Below are positions 1 to 8,711 of a stretch of 43,163 nt of DNA, in pieces. The stretch comes from Rhodospirillales bacterium (GTDB lineage Bacteria > Pseudomonadota > Alphaproteobacteria > UBA8366 > Aestuariispiraceae). The stretch lies in assembly GCA_002696645.1 (NCBI GenBank), contig NZSA01000081.1, positions 100,839-144,001 of the forward strand, read 5' to 3'. How positions within the stretch are numbered: position 1 is the first letter of the stretch; every line of letters begins with the position of its first letter. The notes under the pieces are model-generated. The model worked only from the letters and a program-made list of their open reading frames with translations, was not told the origin of the DNA and did not search any database. The position numbers and the translations under genes were made by a program.

Positions 1-651
<651 letters not shown>

Positions 652-671
652 CTGGTTGCCTTTCAAAAGGT

Positions 672-699
672 CGACTCTCTGGCGAGTCGTTTGGTTTTA
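672..699 (+). terminator. Hairpin with T-rich tail between mreB and mreC
   Basis: CGACTC (672-677) pairs perfectly with GAGTCG (684-689) around the six-base loop TCTGGC. It is followed by TTTGGTTTT (690-698). The stem is short, so it probably terminates only part of the transcripts and lets mreB be made in excess over mreC and mreD. This is inference from sequence. Confidence 0.5.
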
Positions 700-725
700 T
701 AGAATCTGAAAGGGCGGGGGCCACC

Positions 726-1610
726 TTGGCGAAACGCGCGAAAGGGCCGGAAATCAGAACGGCGCAGCCGCTTCGTACGGCAGCGCAAAGGATTCTGTTT
801 CTCTTGTTCCTGGGGTCGGCCGTCGCCTTGATGATCATTGGGCGAACCGATCCTGCTGCATTTGAACGGGCGCGCACGCAGGTCACCGATGTTGCTGCCC
901 CAATCCTAGATACCCTGGCGCGCCCGATCGATGCTGCCAATCTCTTGGTTGATCGCATTGATGCATTTGCCAATATGTATCAGGACAATGCGCGTCTGCG
1001 CCAAGAGGTTGCGCGCCTGCAGCAATGGCAGGCCGTTGCCCGAAATCTTGAAATTGAAAATACCCAGATGCGTGACCTTCTGGCATTTCAGCGCCAGGAT
1101 GTAGAACGATTTGTAACCGGTCGCGTCATCGGTACAGGGGGAATATTCGTTCGGGCCCTGTTGTTGAATGTCGGGTCTCAGGATGGCGTTCGAAAGGGAC
1201 AGGTTGCCGTGACCGGTGCCGGGCTGATCGGGCGCGTCGCAGAAGTTGGTCGCCGCTCTTCGCGGGTTCTGTTGATCACGGATTTGAATAGCCGCATTCC
1301 TGTTGTCATCGAAAGTTCGCGTGCGCGGGCAATTCTGGCCGGGGATAACACGGCCGTTCCACGATTGATTTACGGGGCCGCCAATTCTGAATTGAAACTG
1401 GGCCAACGGGTTGTGACGTCGGGTGATGCAGCGGCCTTTCCGCCGGGCCTGCCGGTTGGCGTTATTTCAAGCGTGGATGAGAATGGCGTTCGGGTCATGC
1501 CTTATGCCACGTCTGAGCGCCCGGAGCTGGTCCGGTTGATGGAATTCGGGCTGGATGGCATTTTAGGGGACGGCATGATCAGGTCTGGCCAAACGTCACA
1601 AAGTGACTAA
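726..1610 (+). CDS. mreC: Rod shape-determining protein MreC
   Basis: Bitopic inner-membrane protein whose periplasmic part links MreB to the PBP2-RodA peptidoglycan synthase. The 294 residues show a short basic cytoplasmic N-terminus, one membrane segment at about 22-39, a coiled coil at about 76-118 (NARLRQEVARLQQ region) and the double beta-barrel domain after residue 130, with the typical VRKGQVAVTGAGLIGRV stretch. The start is TTG at 726, behind a G-rich run (AGGGCGGGGG) acting as ribosome site; no ATG is suitably placed. The C-terminus is short compared with many homologues. It lies between mreB and mreD, which supports the assignment. Confidence 0.93.
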   Translation: MAKRAKGPEIRTAQPLRTAAQRILFLLFLGSAVALMIIGRTDPAAFERARTQVTDVAAPILDTLARPIDAANLLVDRIDAFANMYQDNARLRQEVARLQQWQAVARNLEIENTQMRDLLAFQRQDVERFVTGRVIGTGGIFVRALLLNVGSQDGVRKGQVAVTGAGLIGRVAEVGRRSSRVLLITDLNSRIPVVIESSRARAILAGDNTAVPRLIYGAANSELKLGQRVVTSGDAAAFPPGLPVGVISSVDENGVRVMPYATSERPELVRLMEFGLDGILGDGMIRSGQTSQSD

Positions 1611-1630
1611 GACGATTTCTGCATTGGGCT

Positions 1631-1670
1631 AGAGCATCATGTATGAGCTCATGCGAGCGCATGATGCTCT
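1631..1670. repeat. Inverted repeat between mreC and mreD, dispersed family
   Basis: AGAGCATCATG (1631-1641) is perfectly inverted as CATGATGCTCT (1660-1670), with the palindrome ATGAGCTCAT in the loop. The left edge GCTAGAGCA and right edge GCATGATG-TCTA recur at 32326-32358, which suggests a dispersed intergenic repeat family. There is no T-tract, so a role as terminator is doubtful; it may stabilise or punctuate the transcript. Confidence 0.6.
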
Positions 1671-1731
1671 AAGAATCTGACCAAAGTGCATCGGTGAACG
1701 GCACAGGCGCCGGATCACGAATGGGACGGCG

Positions 1732-2256
1732 ATGAGAACCGGACTTTTTAACAAAATGGATCACTTTGCGCGCGGCTTGCTGCCCCTGCTGTGCACATTG
1801 GTCATCGTTGTCGTCAGCGCGGTGCCGACCCGTTTGCCGATGTTACCCCTTATCGCCCCGGCTTTATCTTTGATCGCGGTTTACTATTGGACGATTTATC
1901 GACCGGACCTGTTGAACACGTTTTACATCCTGTTGCTGGGCGCCCTGCAGGATATGTTAACCGGGGCGCCAATTGGCATCACGTCCTTTATCCTGTTGTT
2001 GACCTATCTGGTCGTTGTATCTCAACGCCGTTTCTTTCATGGCAAGAGTTTTGGTGTCGTATGGTGGGGCTTTATGCTGATCGCATTTGGCGGCGCAATG
2101 GTGACATGGATGATCCATGTCATGTTGGCCGGTCAGTTCATTGATCCACTGGGGGCGACCTTTGGTTTGCTGTTAACGATTATGTTGTATCCACCACTGG
2201 CTGCCTTGTTATCACAAGCCCATAAAGCGGTGCCTGCACGAGACTCGGATGCATAG
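1732..2256 (+). CDS. mreD: Rod shape-determining protein MreD
   Basis: Small polytopic inner-membrane protein of the elongasome. The 174 residues are almost wholly hydrophobic with about five membrane segments and few conserved residues, which is normal for the family, so much of the identification rests on position between mreC and PBP2. The central DMLTGAPIGITSFILLLTYL stretch (loop, then membrane helix) is the most family-like part. The ATG follows GGACGGCG. It is separated from mreC by 121 bp carrying an inverted repeat, and is followed after 13 bp by the PBP2 gene. Confidence 0.88.
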   Translation: MRTGLFNKMDHFARGLLPLLCTLVIVVVSAVPTRLPMLPLIAPALSLIAVYYWTIYRPDLLNTFYILLLGALQDMLTGAPIGITSFILLLTYLVVVSQRRFFHGKSFGVVWWGFMLIAFGGAMVTWMIHVMLAGQFIDPLGATFGLLLTIMLYPPLAALLSQAHKAVPARDSDA

Positions 2257-2269
2257 GATCTAGCACACA

Positions 2270-4261
2270 ATGAATCCGGATAAGACCAAGGCCAAAGTAT
2301 TTACCCGCCGGGCCGCCCTGTTTATGGGCGGACAGACCCTGGTCATGGGCGGGCTTGGTGCGCGTCTCTATTACCTTCAAGTGCTGGAGAGTGAACGCTA
2401 TGCCATGCTGGCGGAAGAGAACCGCATCAATTTTCGCCTGATTGGACCGCCCAGAGGGTTTATCGTGGATCGTGCTGGTGACTACCTGGCGATCAATGTT
2501 CAGAACTATCGTGTCGTGTTGGTCCGGGAACAGGCTCAGGCGGCTGGCGGCATAGAGGCGGTGCTTAACAAGCTGGCAACGCTGATTGACTTAAAGGACC
2601 ATACCATCGCGCGGGTGCTGAAAGAGGCGCAAAGCCGCCTGGCCTTCGTTCCAATCACTGTTGCAGAGAATCTCAGTTGGAGAGATGTCAGCCGGATCGG
2701 GGTCAATCAACCCGACCTTCCCGGGGTCAGTATTGATGTCGGACAGATCCGACACTATCCCTATGGGGAGAATATGGCGCATGTCGTGGGCTATGTGGCG
2801 GCTGTATCGGAAAAGGACTTAACCGGCGACCCTTTGCTGGAATTGCCAGGCTTCCGTGTCGGGAAGAATGGCATTGAGAAGCATTATGACCTTGCTTTGC
2901 GCGGAACGTCTGGCACCAGCAAGGTTGAGGTGAATGCGCTGGGACGTGTGATCCGGGAAATCGACCGCCAGGAAGGTCAACCCGGCCGTGAAATTCGCCT
3001 GACACTGGATATGCGGTTACAGGAATTCACCGCAAATCGTCTGAAGGATGAAAAGGCGGCCTCCGTCGTTGTGATGGATGTGCATAATGGCGATGTCCTG
3101 GCATTGGTTTCCGTGCCGTCATACGATCCTAACGCATTCAGTGAAGGGATCGGAGCCACCGAATGGCAGAAACTGGTGAAGAATCCCTATGGTCCCCTGA
3201 CCAATAAGGCGATTGCCGGGCAGTATTCACCTGGTTCCACGTTTAAGGTCGCCGTGGCCCTAGCGGCACTGGAAAATGGTATTGCTGCTGATCATTCCGT
3301 TTATTGCCCCGGTTTTATGGAACTGGGGGATCGCCGGTTCCATTGCTGGAAGCATTATGGCCATGGCTCCATGGACATGGTTTCGGCCCTGGAACAATCC
3401 TGTGACGTTTGGTTCTATGATGTCGCAAGACGGGTTGGTGTGGACCGGATTGCAGAGGTCTGTGCCCGATTGGGGCTGGGCATTCCTACTGAAATTGAGC
3501 TGCTGGGCGAACGATCAGGACTGATTCCAACCCGCAAGTGGAAACGTGAAGAACGCGGACAGCCCTGGCATATGGGGGAGACACTGGTCGTCGGTATTGG
3601 TCAGGGCTTCGTGTTAACGACTCCCCTGCAACTAGCAGTCATGACGGCGCGTATTGTGAATGGCGGCAAGGCCGTGCGTCCGCGTATGACCTTTCCTGTG
3701 CCAGGGTTTGGTCTGGATGGGAAACCCCTGTCGGATGATGCCCAAAATATCCCCTCCAAAGAGATGTCGCCGGAACAGAAGCTGGCGGCTGCAACGGAAG
3801 CTGCCGGGTCCATTAACCCGCCGCCGGATGCCACCCGCCCAGATTTTCAAGATACCGGATTTCATCCGGATCATTTGGAAATCGTTCTTCGCGGTATGGA
3901 TGCGGTGGTCAATGGGGTTCATGGGACGGCACGAAAATCAGCCCTTCGCTTTGCCGACTTGACGATGGGCGGCAAAACGGGAACCAGTCAGGTTCGTCGA
4001 ATTTCCCAGGCGGAGCGCGATGCCGGCATTCGGTCCGGCGATGATATTGCCTGGCGCTTGCGGGATCATGCTCTGTTTGTCGGTTTTGCACCGGTTCACA
4101 ATCCCCGATATGCCGTATCGGTTGTCGTTGAACATGCAGAGGGGGGATCACGTGCCGCTGCGCCTGTCGCGCGCGATGTTTTAGAAGAGGTTCTGCGCCT
4201 GCAGGGATTTGCAACGGCGGACGCCAAAACCAATGAAACCGGATCCGAGGGGGCAGGCTGA
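2270..4261 (+). CDS. mrdA: Penicillin-binding protein 2, peptidoglycan transpeptidase
   Basis: Class B penicillin-binding protein that cross-links peptidoglycan during side-wall elongation, working with the glycosyltransferase RodA. The 663 residues have an N-terminal membrane anchor (about 14-35), a dimerisation/linker domain (PPRGFIVDRAGDYLAIN) and a C-terminal transpeptidase domain. The active-site motifs are STFK with nucleophile S323 and K326, SCD at 377-379 and KTG at 569-571. Length and motif spacing fit PBP2 (SpoVD/FtsI-like, elongation branch). Its stop TGA overlaps the rodA ATG by one base, indicating translational coupling. Confidence 0.95.
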   Translation: MNPDKTKAKVFTRRAALFMGGQTLVMGGLGARLYYLQVLESERYAMLAEENRINFRLIGPPRGFIVDRAGDYLAINVQNYRVVLVREQAQAAGGIEAVLNKLATLIDLKDHTIARVLKEAQSRLAFVPITVAENLSWRDVSRIGVNQPDLPGVSIDVGQIRHYPYGENMAHVVGYVAAVSEKDLTGDPLLELPGFRVGKNGIEKHYDLALRGTSGTSKVEVNALGRVIREIDRQEGQPGREIRLTLDMRLQEFTANRLKDEKAASVVVMDVHNGDVLALVSVPSYDPNAFSEGIGATEWQKLVKNPYGPLTNKAIAGQYSPGSTFKVAVALAALENGIAADHSVYCPGFMELGDRRFHCWKHYGHGSMDMVSALEQSCDVWFYDVARRVGVDRIAEVCARLGLGIPTEIELLGERSGLIPTRKWKREERGQPWHMGETLVVGIGQGFVLTTPLQLAVMTARIVNGGKAVRPRMTFPVPGFGLDGKPLSDDAQNIPSKEMSPEQKLAAATEAAGSINPPPDATRPDFQDTGFHPDHLEIVLRGMDAVVNGVHGTARKSALRFADLTMGGKTGTSQVRRISQAERDAGIRSGDDIAWRLRDHALFVGFAPVHNPRYAVSVVVEHAEGGSRAAAPVARDVLEEVLRLQGFATADAKTNETGSEGAG

Positions 4262-5418
4262 TGGCGATTCGCCATGGAGAGTTGCGCCAACCGGAAATGA
4301 CCCTGGGTCAAAAGATCTGGCAGATCAATTGGATCATGTTTCTTTTGATTGGCCTGTGTGTCGGGGTTGGGCTGGCGATGCAATATTCGGCGGCCAATGG
4401 GTCCTGGGACCCCTGGGCACATAGTCAATTGACAAAGTATCTGGCGTTTTCTGTCGGGATGCTGGTGCTGGCCCTGGTCGATATCCGCATCATCATGCGT
4501 TATGCCTATCTTATTTATATGCTTAGTTTTCTGCTGTTGGTTATCGTGGAAATCAAGGGCGCTGTCGGGGGCGGCGCTACGCGATGGATCGCGATCCCCT
4601 TTATCGGCACATTCCAGCCATCAGAATTAATGAAATTCACGCTGGTGCTGGCACTTGCCCGCTACTTTCATAAATTGTCCTACGAGGATGTCGGTCGTTT
4701 CAGCGTTTTGATCGTTCCCGCCCTGTTTATCGCCGCCCCGACATTGTTGGTGTTGCGCCAGCCTGATTTGGGAACTGCCATTGTTTTATGCGGCGGCGGT
4801 GTGGTGATGTTCCTGCTGGCAGGGGTTCGCTGGTGGAAATTCGCCGTTGTCGGGATTGCCGGTCTGGCGGCCAGTCCTTTGATTTGGAGCATGATGCACC
4901 CCTATCAGAAACGCCGTGTCCTGGTGTTGCTGAACCCTGAATCTGATCCGCTGGGCAGTGGGTATCATATCCTGCAGTCTAAAATTGCGATGGGGGCGGG
5001 GGGCATTGTCGGGCGCGGCTTTACCAAAGGGTCTCAAAGTCATTTGAATTTCCTGCCAGAGAAACAGACTGACTTCATATTCACGATGCTTGCGGAAGAA
5101 TTCGGCCTGATCGGGTGCCTGGCGCTGATGTCGCTGTATCTGGTTTTGATGGTATATGGCTTTGGCATCGCCTTGCGGTCCCGTAACCAGTTTGGCCGTT
5201 TGCTGGCCATGGGCTGTATCGTGACATTTTCTTTCTATGTCTTCATTAACATCGCCATGGTGATGGGCGTTATTCCCGTGGTCGGCTTGCCCCTTCCCCT
5301 GGTCAGTTATGGCGGGTCTGCCCTGCTGGCGGTGATGTTCGGATTCGCGTTGATTATGAATGTCTATGTCCATCGCGACCTTCGTATTGGTCGACAGGGC
5401 GAAAGCAATGGCCTTTAA
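4261..5418 (+). CDS. rodA: RodA, SEDS-family peptidoglycan glycosyltransferase
   Basis: Polytopic inner-membrane enzyme that polymerises lipid II into glycan strands for elongation; partner of the preceding PBP2. The 385-residue protein has about ten membrane segments and the SEDS signatures RWIAIPFIGTFQPSELMKF, RQPDLGTAIV, the periplasmic stretch FLPEKQTDFIFTMLAEEFG and the C-terminal GLPLPLVSYGGSALLAVM. It ends the shape operon: only a tRNA promoter follows on this strand. Confidence 0.96.
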   Translation: MAIRHGELRQPEMTLGQKIWQINWIMFLLIGLCVGVGLAMQYSAANGSWDPWAHSQLTKYLAFSVGMLVLALVDIRIIMRYAYLIYMLSFLLLVIVEIKGAVGGGATRWIAIPFIGTFQPSELMKFTLVLALARYFHKLSYEDVGRFSVLIVPALFIAAPTLLVLRQPDLGTAIVLCGGGVVMFLLAGVRWWKFAVVGIAGLAASPLIWSMMHPYQKRRVLVLLNPESDPLGSGYHILQSKIAMGAGGIVGRGFTKGSQSHLNFLPEKQTDFIFTMLAEEFGLIGCLALMSLYLVLMVYGFGIALRSRNQFGRLLAMGCIVTFSFYVFINIAMVMGVIPVVGLPLPLVSYGGSALLAVMFGFALIMNVYVHRDLRIGRQGESNGL

Positions 5419-5432
5419 GGTCATCTTCGGTC

Positions 5433-5461
5433 TCGACAAGCCCGTCCACAGACGCTATACC
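5433..5461 (+). promoter_or_regulatory. Candidate sigma-70 promoter of tRNA-Lys
   Basis: TCGACA (5433-5438, five of six matches to TTGACA) and TATACC (5456-5461, four of six to TATAAT) are separated by exactly 17 bases. The predicted transcript start is ~20 bases before the tRNA, leaving a short 5' leader for RNase P to remove. Confidence 0.5.
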
Positions 5462-5487
5462 GCGCCACCGTTCGACAAAATCGGTAC

Positions 5488-5563
5488 GGGCCATTAGCTC
5501 AGTTGGTAGAGCATCCGACTCTTAATCGGCAGGTCGTAAGTTCGAATCTTACATGGCCCACCA
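5488..5563 (+). tRNA. tRNA-Lys (anticodon CTT)
   Basis: The 76-nt cloverleaf is complete. The acceptor stem GGGCCAT pairs with ATGGCCC (5553-5559), the D-arm is GCTC-AGTTGGTA-GAGC, the anticodon loop CTCTTAA carries CTT, and the T-arm is GTAAG-TTCGAAT-CTTAC. The discriminator is A5560 and CCA is encoded at 5561-5563. The first anticodon-stem pair is a mismatch (T-C), the other four pair. CTT reads AAG lysine codons. Confidence 0.97.
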
Positions 5564-5580
5564 TTCCTTCGTCGCGCGCT

Positions 5581-5601
5581 GCGGCCGGTTAATCCGGTCG
5601 C
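5581..5601 (+). other. Stem-loop downstream of tRNA-Lys
   Basis: GCGGCCGG (5581-5588) pairs with CCGGTCGC (5594-5601) through one G-T wobble around TTAAT. No T-run follows, so it is only a weak candidate for ending the tRNA transcript. The remainder of 5564-5738 shows no gene. Confidence 0.3.
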
Positions 5602-5738
5602 GTTGCTGGCGACTGTATGTTTCATCTCGAACCTTCACCAGTGTCTTGCTGGAATCTGATATTGTTGGTGGCTAGAAAATCGCGTTCTGCGAAACCGCAG
5701 TCCTTTTCGGACACCGCCTTATCTAACAATTCGATATG

Positions 5739-7049
5739 TCACCCTTGATCCCGAATTGGTCTCGGAAAATAGTCCCGCTCAGGAATGTTCAAGTTGAGTT
5801 TGAGGGCTTCCTGAAGGACGGTCAATTGTGCTGCAATTCCATCTGCGAGCGGTTTTCCCCCCTGTGCCGCAAAATATGGCACGCTTTCTTTCGCGATGTG
5901 AGACAGAATATCGAGCCATCTCTTTTCAAACTTTTTTCGTCGAAAACCAATATCTCCCATGAATTTTTCGATGTTATCGACTGTGACGTCTTCGGTCCAT
6001 TTAGCATCACCGATTCTGAAAGCAAGTTGGTGCGTAAAGTGCGGGTTTATCGTGATCGGGACAACGTCATAAAGCGGTGCCAATACTCCATAATTCCCAC
6101 GATACAGAATGGTTCCGTTTTTTGCGTGATTATCGGTATTACCGACCGCAAGATTGAACAATGTCTGCTTAAAGAAATCGATTTGAAAATTTGCTGGGAC
6201 GGCAGTTTGAGAAGCGATCTGTCCTATGGCTTTTGCTGAGAAACGGAGATCGTCGCGCTGGGCGTTTCGTTCATATTTTAAAACTTTGGAAAGGCCTAGC
6301 GCCTGGCAGAAGTCTTCGCAATGCAGACGGGAGATACAGCTGTCATCGACACGTCTATCAAACCTGGTGGACAACACAGCCCCAATTTCTTCGCCGTCAT
6401 CTCCTATAAACTCCAGGAATTGGGTTTCAGCAGAAACGATGTCAATTGTTGTAGCGAATCCCAACAGGGCAGCCTCATATTTTGCGATTGCCAGATCGGA
6501 TCTTGGGGATACTTTCAGGATATGCGTTGTTGGCGCCTTACTGCCGATTTTGGGTTGGTAGAATTTCTGGTCATGATAGACAACCGCCAGCTTCGGTTGG
6601 ATGCCAGCCACGGGGGATGGGTCTCGTTCGCCATCCGGTAACCGACCATGCCGATGCAGCGAGGTGATGATTGTCCGCATCCGATTGTGGTCAATTTCTT
6701 CATAGTCATGAGGGAATCGACCTGGGTATTTGCCCGGTCCCGTTCCTTCTGGCGTAATTGATATTGCACCAGCGCAATCGGTACCAAGGTGATACAGAAG
6801 GCTTCCGATGTCATCGCGATCAAGGCCATGAGTTGCAACAACGTGTTCCAATGCCTGGCCTTCGAACAGAAGGTTCCCAAAGTATGCGACGCAGGCTGCA
6901 TCGCTATAGGATGCTTGTCTGACGATCATTGATGCGGAAATTGGAAGGGTCGCATCGTTGGAATACGTGAATCGCAGCGTCTTGTCGGCCAGCCTTTCTA
7001 GCGTCCCAACGGGAGTCATTTTGCCTTCAAGCCAGACATCCAGTTTCAT
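5739..7049 (-). CDS. hipA: HipA-family serine/threonine kinase toxin
   Basis: Toxin of a type II toxin-antitoxin pair; characterised HipA proteins phosphorylate glutamyl-tRNA synthetase or related targets and cause dormancy. The 436 residues match the family length. Visible motifs: the SPVAGIQPKLAV loop (145-156), in which the conserved serine (S145 here, the regulatory autophosphorylation site of E. coli HipA) precedes the ATP-binding G-loop; the nucleotide-binding lysine in HILKV (K179); the catalytic loop NTDNHAKN (304-311) with D306; and the metal-binding LYD (D328). All catalytic residues are present, so it should be active. It overlaps hipB by ATGA. Base composition is poorer in GC than its neighbours and it sits just downstream of a tRNA gene, hinting at acquisition. 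Confidence 0.93.
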   Translation of the reverse strand: MKLDVWLEGKMTPVGTLERLADKTLRFTYSNDATLPISASMIVRQASYSDAACVAYFGNLLFEGQALEHVVATHGLDRDDIGSLLYHLGTDCAGAISITPEGTGPGKYPGRFPHDYEEIDHNRMRTIITSLHRHGRLPDGERDPSPVAGIQPKLAVVYHDQKFYQPKIGSKAPTTHILKVSPRSDLAIAKYEAALLGFATTIDIVSAETQFLEFIGDDGEEIGAVLSTRFDRRVDDSCISRLHCEDFCQALGLSKVLKYERNAQRDDLRFSAKAIGQIASQTAVPANFQIDFFKQTLFNLAVGNTDNHAKNGTILYRGNYGVLAPLYDVVPITINPHFTHQLAFRIGDAKWTEDVTVDNIEKFMGDIGFRRKKFEKRWLDILSHIAKESVPYFAAQGGKPLADGIAAQLTVLQEALKLNLNIPERDYFPRPIRDQG

Positions 7050-7276
7050 GATCGCGGAATTCCATACAGGTCGATGCCAAGGGCGGTGAGCAGGCGTAGA
7101 TATGTATCGAGTGTGGCCGAGCTCTTTCCCCGCTCGATGTTAGACAGGTTCGGTTGCGCTACACCGCTTATGGAGGATAGTGTGGCTTGGCTGAGTTTAA
7201 GCGCACGTCTCCGCCGATGGATCACGGTTCCCATTTCAGCCGGCGTCGATATTCTTTGGTCGGGACTCTTAATCAT
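7046..7276 (-). CDS. hipB: HipB-type antitoxin, XRE-family DNA-binding protein
   Basis: The 76-residue protein is mainly a helix-turn-helix of the Cro/CI (XRE) type at about residues 17-70, with the recognition region SISGVAQPNLSNIERGK. HipB proteins neutralise HipA and repress their own operon. The gene is first in the pair and its TGA overlaps the hipA ATG (ATGA), so translation is coupled. The AT-rich upstream region holds three matching dyads (7288-7403), as expected for autoregulation. Confidence 0.92.
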   Translation of the reverse strand: MIKSPDQRISTPAEMGTVIHRRRRALKLSQATLSSISGVAQPNLSNIERGKSSATLDTYLRLLTALGIDLYGIPRS

Positions 7277-7287
7277 AGTATGCCTTG

Positions 7288-7403
7288 ATAGCGATTTTAC
7301 TATAAAATAACATTTTGGTGCAGATTATACTATTTTAATATTGATTTCGCTATAAAAATGCGGAAATGATTCCCTTAAGCTAAATTTATAGCAAAAAATA
7401 TAT
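7288..7403 (-). promoter_or_regulatory. hipBA control region: three candidate HipB operators at 50-bp intervals and a -10 box
   Basis: Site 1 is ATAG-N8-CTAT, perfect, at 7288-7303. Site 2 is ATAT-N8-CTAT at 7338-7353. Site 3 is ATAG-N8-ATAT at 7388-7403. They start exactly 50 bp apart. E. coli HipB binds TATCC-N8-GGATA, so the N8 spacing between half-sites is the same. A reverse-strand TATAAT (7329 to 7324) lies between sites 1 and 2, and its -35 position falls inside site 2, which would let HipB block the promoter. The remaining bases to 7526 are AT-rich with no gene seen. Confidence 0.55.
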
Positions 7404-7526
7404 AAAATATTGCTCCAGATTTTAATCTTTTACAGGCATGTTCCTTGTTATACAGGTGATCAGTATCGCGTTTAATTTATCGGTTTTGTCCTTAACCATT
7501 CTTCCTAAAATTGGTGGTAAATCCTG

Positions 7527-8711
7527 GTGCAGACACTGCAGTTCGATACGATTGTCATCGGCGCTGGGGCGGCTGGTCTGATGTGTGCCATGACGGCGGG
7601 TGCGCGGGGGCGGCGGGTTCTGGTGTTGGATCACGCCGATCAGGTTGGGAAAAAAATTCTGATCTCAGGCGGCGGGCGCTGCAACTTCACCAATATCGGC
7701 TGTTCTGCGGAAAACTTTCTGTCTGGCAATCCGCATTTCTGCAAATCCGCCCTGGCGCGTTATACCCAGTTTGATTTTCTGGACCTGATCGAAAAGCACA
7801 AAATCGCCTGGCATGAAAAGACCCTGGGGCAATTGTTTTGCGATGGCTCTGCGCGCGCCGTCGTGGCGATGTTGCTGGCGGAATGTCAGGTCGTCGGGGT
7901 CGATATCAGGACCAGCCATAGCGTCACAGATGTTAGCCATTCTGATGGCTTTACGGTTTCGACCCATCACGGTGCGTTTAAAGCGCCCGCTCTGGTTTTG
8001 GCAACCGGTGGCCTGTCGATCCCCAAGATGGGGGCGACCGGTTTTGCCCATGATATTGCGCAGAAATTCGGATTGCCGCTGCATAATTTGCGACCTGGCC
8101 TGGTCCCCCTGACAGTGGCGGCGCAGGACCTGGCGCTGATGCAGTCGTTGAGCGGGCTTGCCTTGGACTGTATTGCCCAGTGTGGCAATCGCAGCTTTCG
8201 CGAAGCAATGCTGTTGACGCATCGTGGCCTGTCCGGCCCGGCGATCCTGCAAATTTCCTCCTATTGGCGCGAAGGGGAGGAGATCACGCTTAATGTGGTG
8301 CCCGATCAATCGGCAGCGGATTATTTGTGTCAGCGTAAGCGCGGACGGGCAAAGATTGAGCCACAAACGGCGCTGTCAGAACTTCTCCCGGCGCGTCTGG
8401 CATCCGCCTTTGCAGCCGATCACCTGCCAAAGCGCCCAATTGGCGAAATCGCTGATAAAGACCTGGTTGCCCTGGGGGACCGCCTGAATGCCTGGCGTGT
8501 CACGCCGTCGGGAACAGAAGGATATGCAAAGGCTGAGGTGACATTGGGGGGCGTGGACACCAATGCCCTGTCATCGCGCACAATGGAGGTAAAGACGGTC
8601 CCTGGCCTGTATGTGATCGGGGAGGCTGTGGATGTCACTGGCTGGCTGGGCGGTTACAATTTCCAATGGGCCTGGTCCAGCGGTCATGCCGCTGGGGGGT
8701 CGGTGCCCTGA
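7527..8711 (+). CDS. HI0933/YhiN-family FAD-dependent oxidoreductase
   Basis: Predicted flavoprotein of the HI0933-like family (annotated variously as NAD(P)/FAD-dependent oxidoreductase or aminoacetone oxidase); the physiological substrate is not settled. The 394 residues begin with a Rossmann FAD-binding motif VIGAGAAGLMCAMTAG and the family signature GKKILISGGGRCNFTN. They end with the second FAD contact, GEAVDVTGWLGGYNFQWAWS. The start is GTG at 7527 with GGTGG about ten bases upstream; an ATG start would cut into the Rossmann strand. It converges on bchO and the two coding ends overlap by 28 bp. No link to photosynthesis is evident apart from position. Confidence 0.9.
   Translation: MQTLQFDTIVIGAGAAGLMCAMTAGARGRRVLVLDHADQVGKKILISGGGRCNFTNIGCSAENFLSGNPHFCKSALARYTQFDFLDLIEKHKIAWHEKTLGQLFCDGSARAVVAMLLAECQVVGVDIRTSHSVTDVSHSDGFTVSTHHGAFKAPALVLATGGLSIPKMGATGFAHDIAQKFGLPLHNLRPGLVPLTVAAQDLALMQSLSGLALDCIAQCGNRSFREAMLLTHRGLSGPAILQISSYWREGEEITLNVVPDQSAADYLCQRKRGRAKIEPQTALSELLPARLASAFAADHLPKRPIGEIADKDLVALGDRLNAWRVTPSGTEGYAKAEVTLGGVDTNALSSRTMEVKTVPGLYVIGEAVDVTGWLGGYNFQWAWSSGHAAGGSVP

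Noticed and set aside
5564-7526. hipBA as part of an element integrated at tRNA-Lys
   Set aside because: No second copy of the tRNA 3' end was found downstream and there is no integrase; only position and lower GC support transfer.
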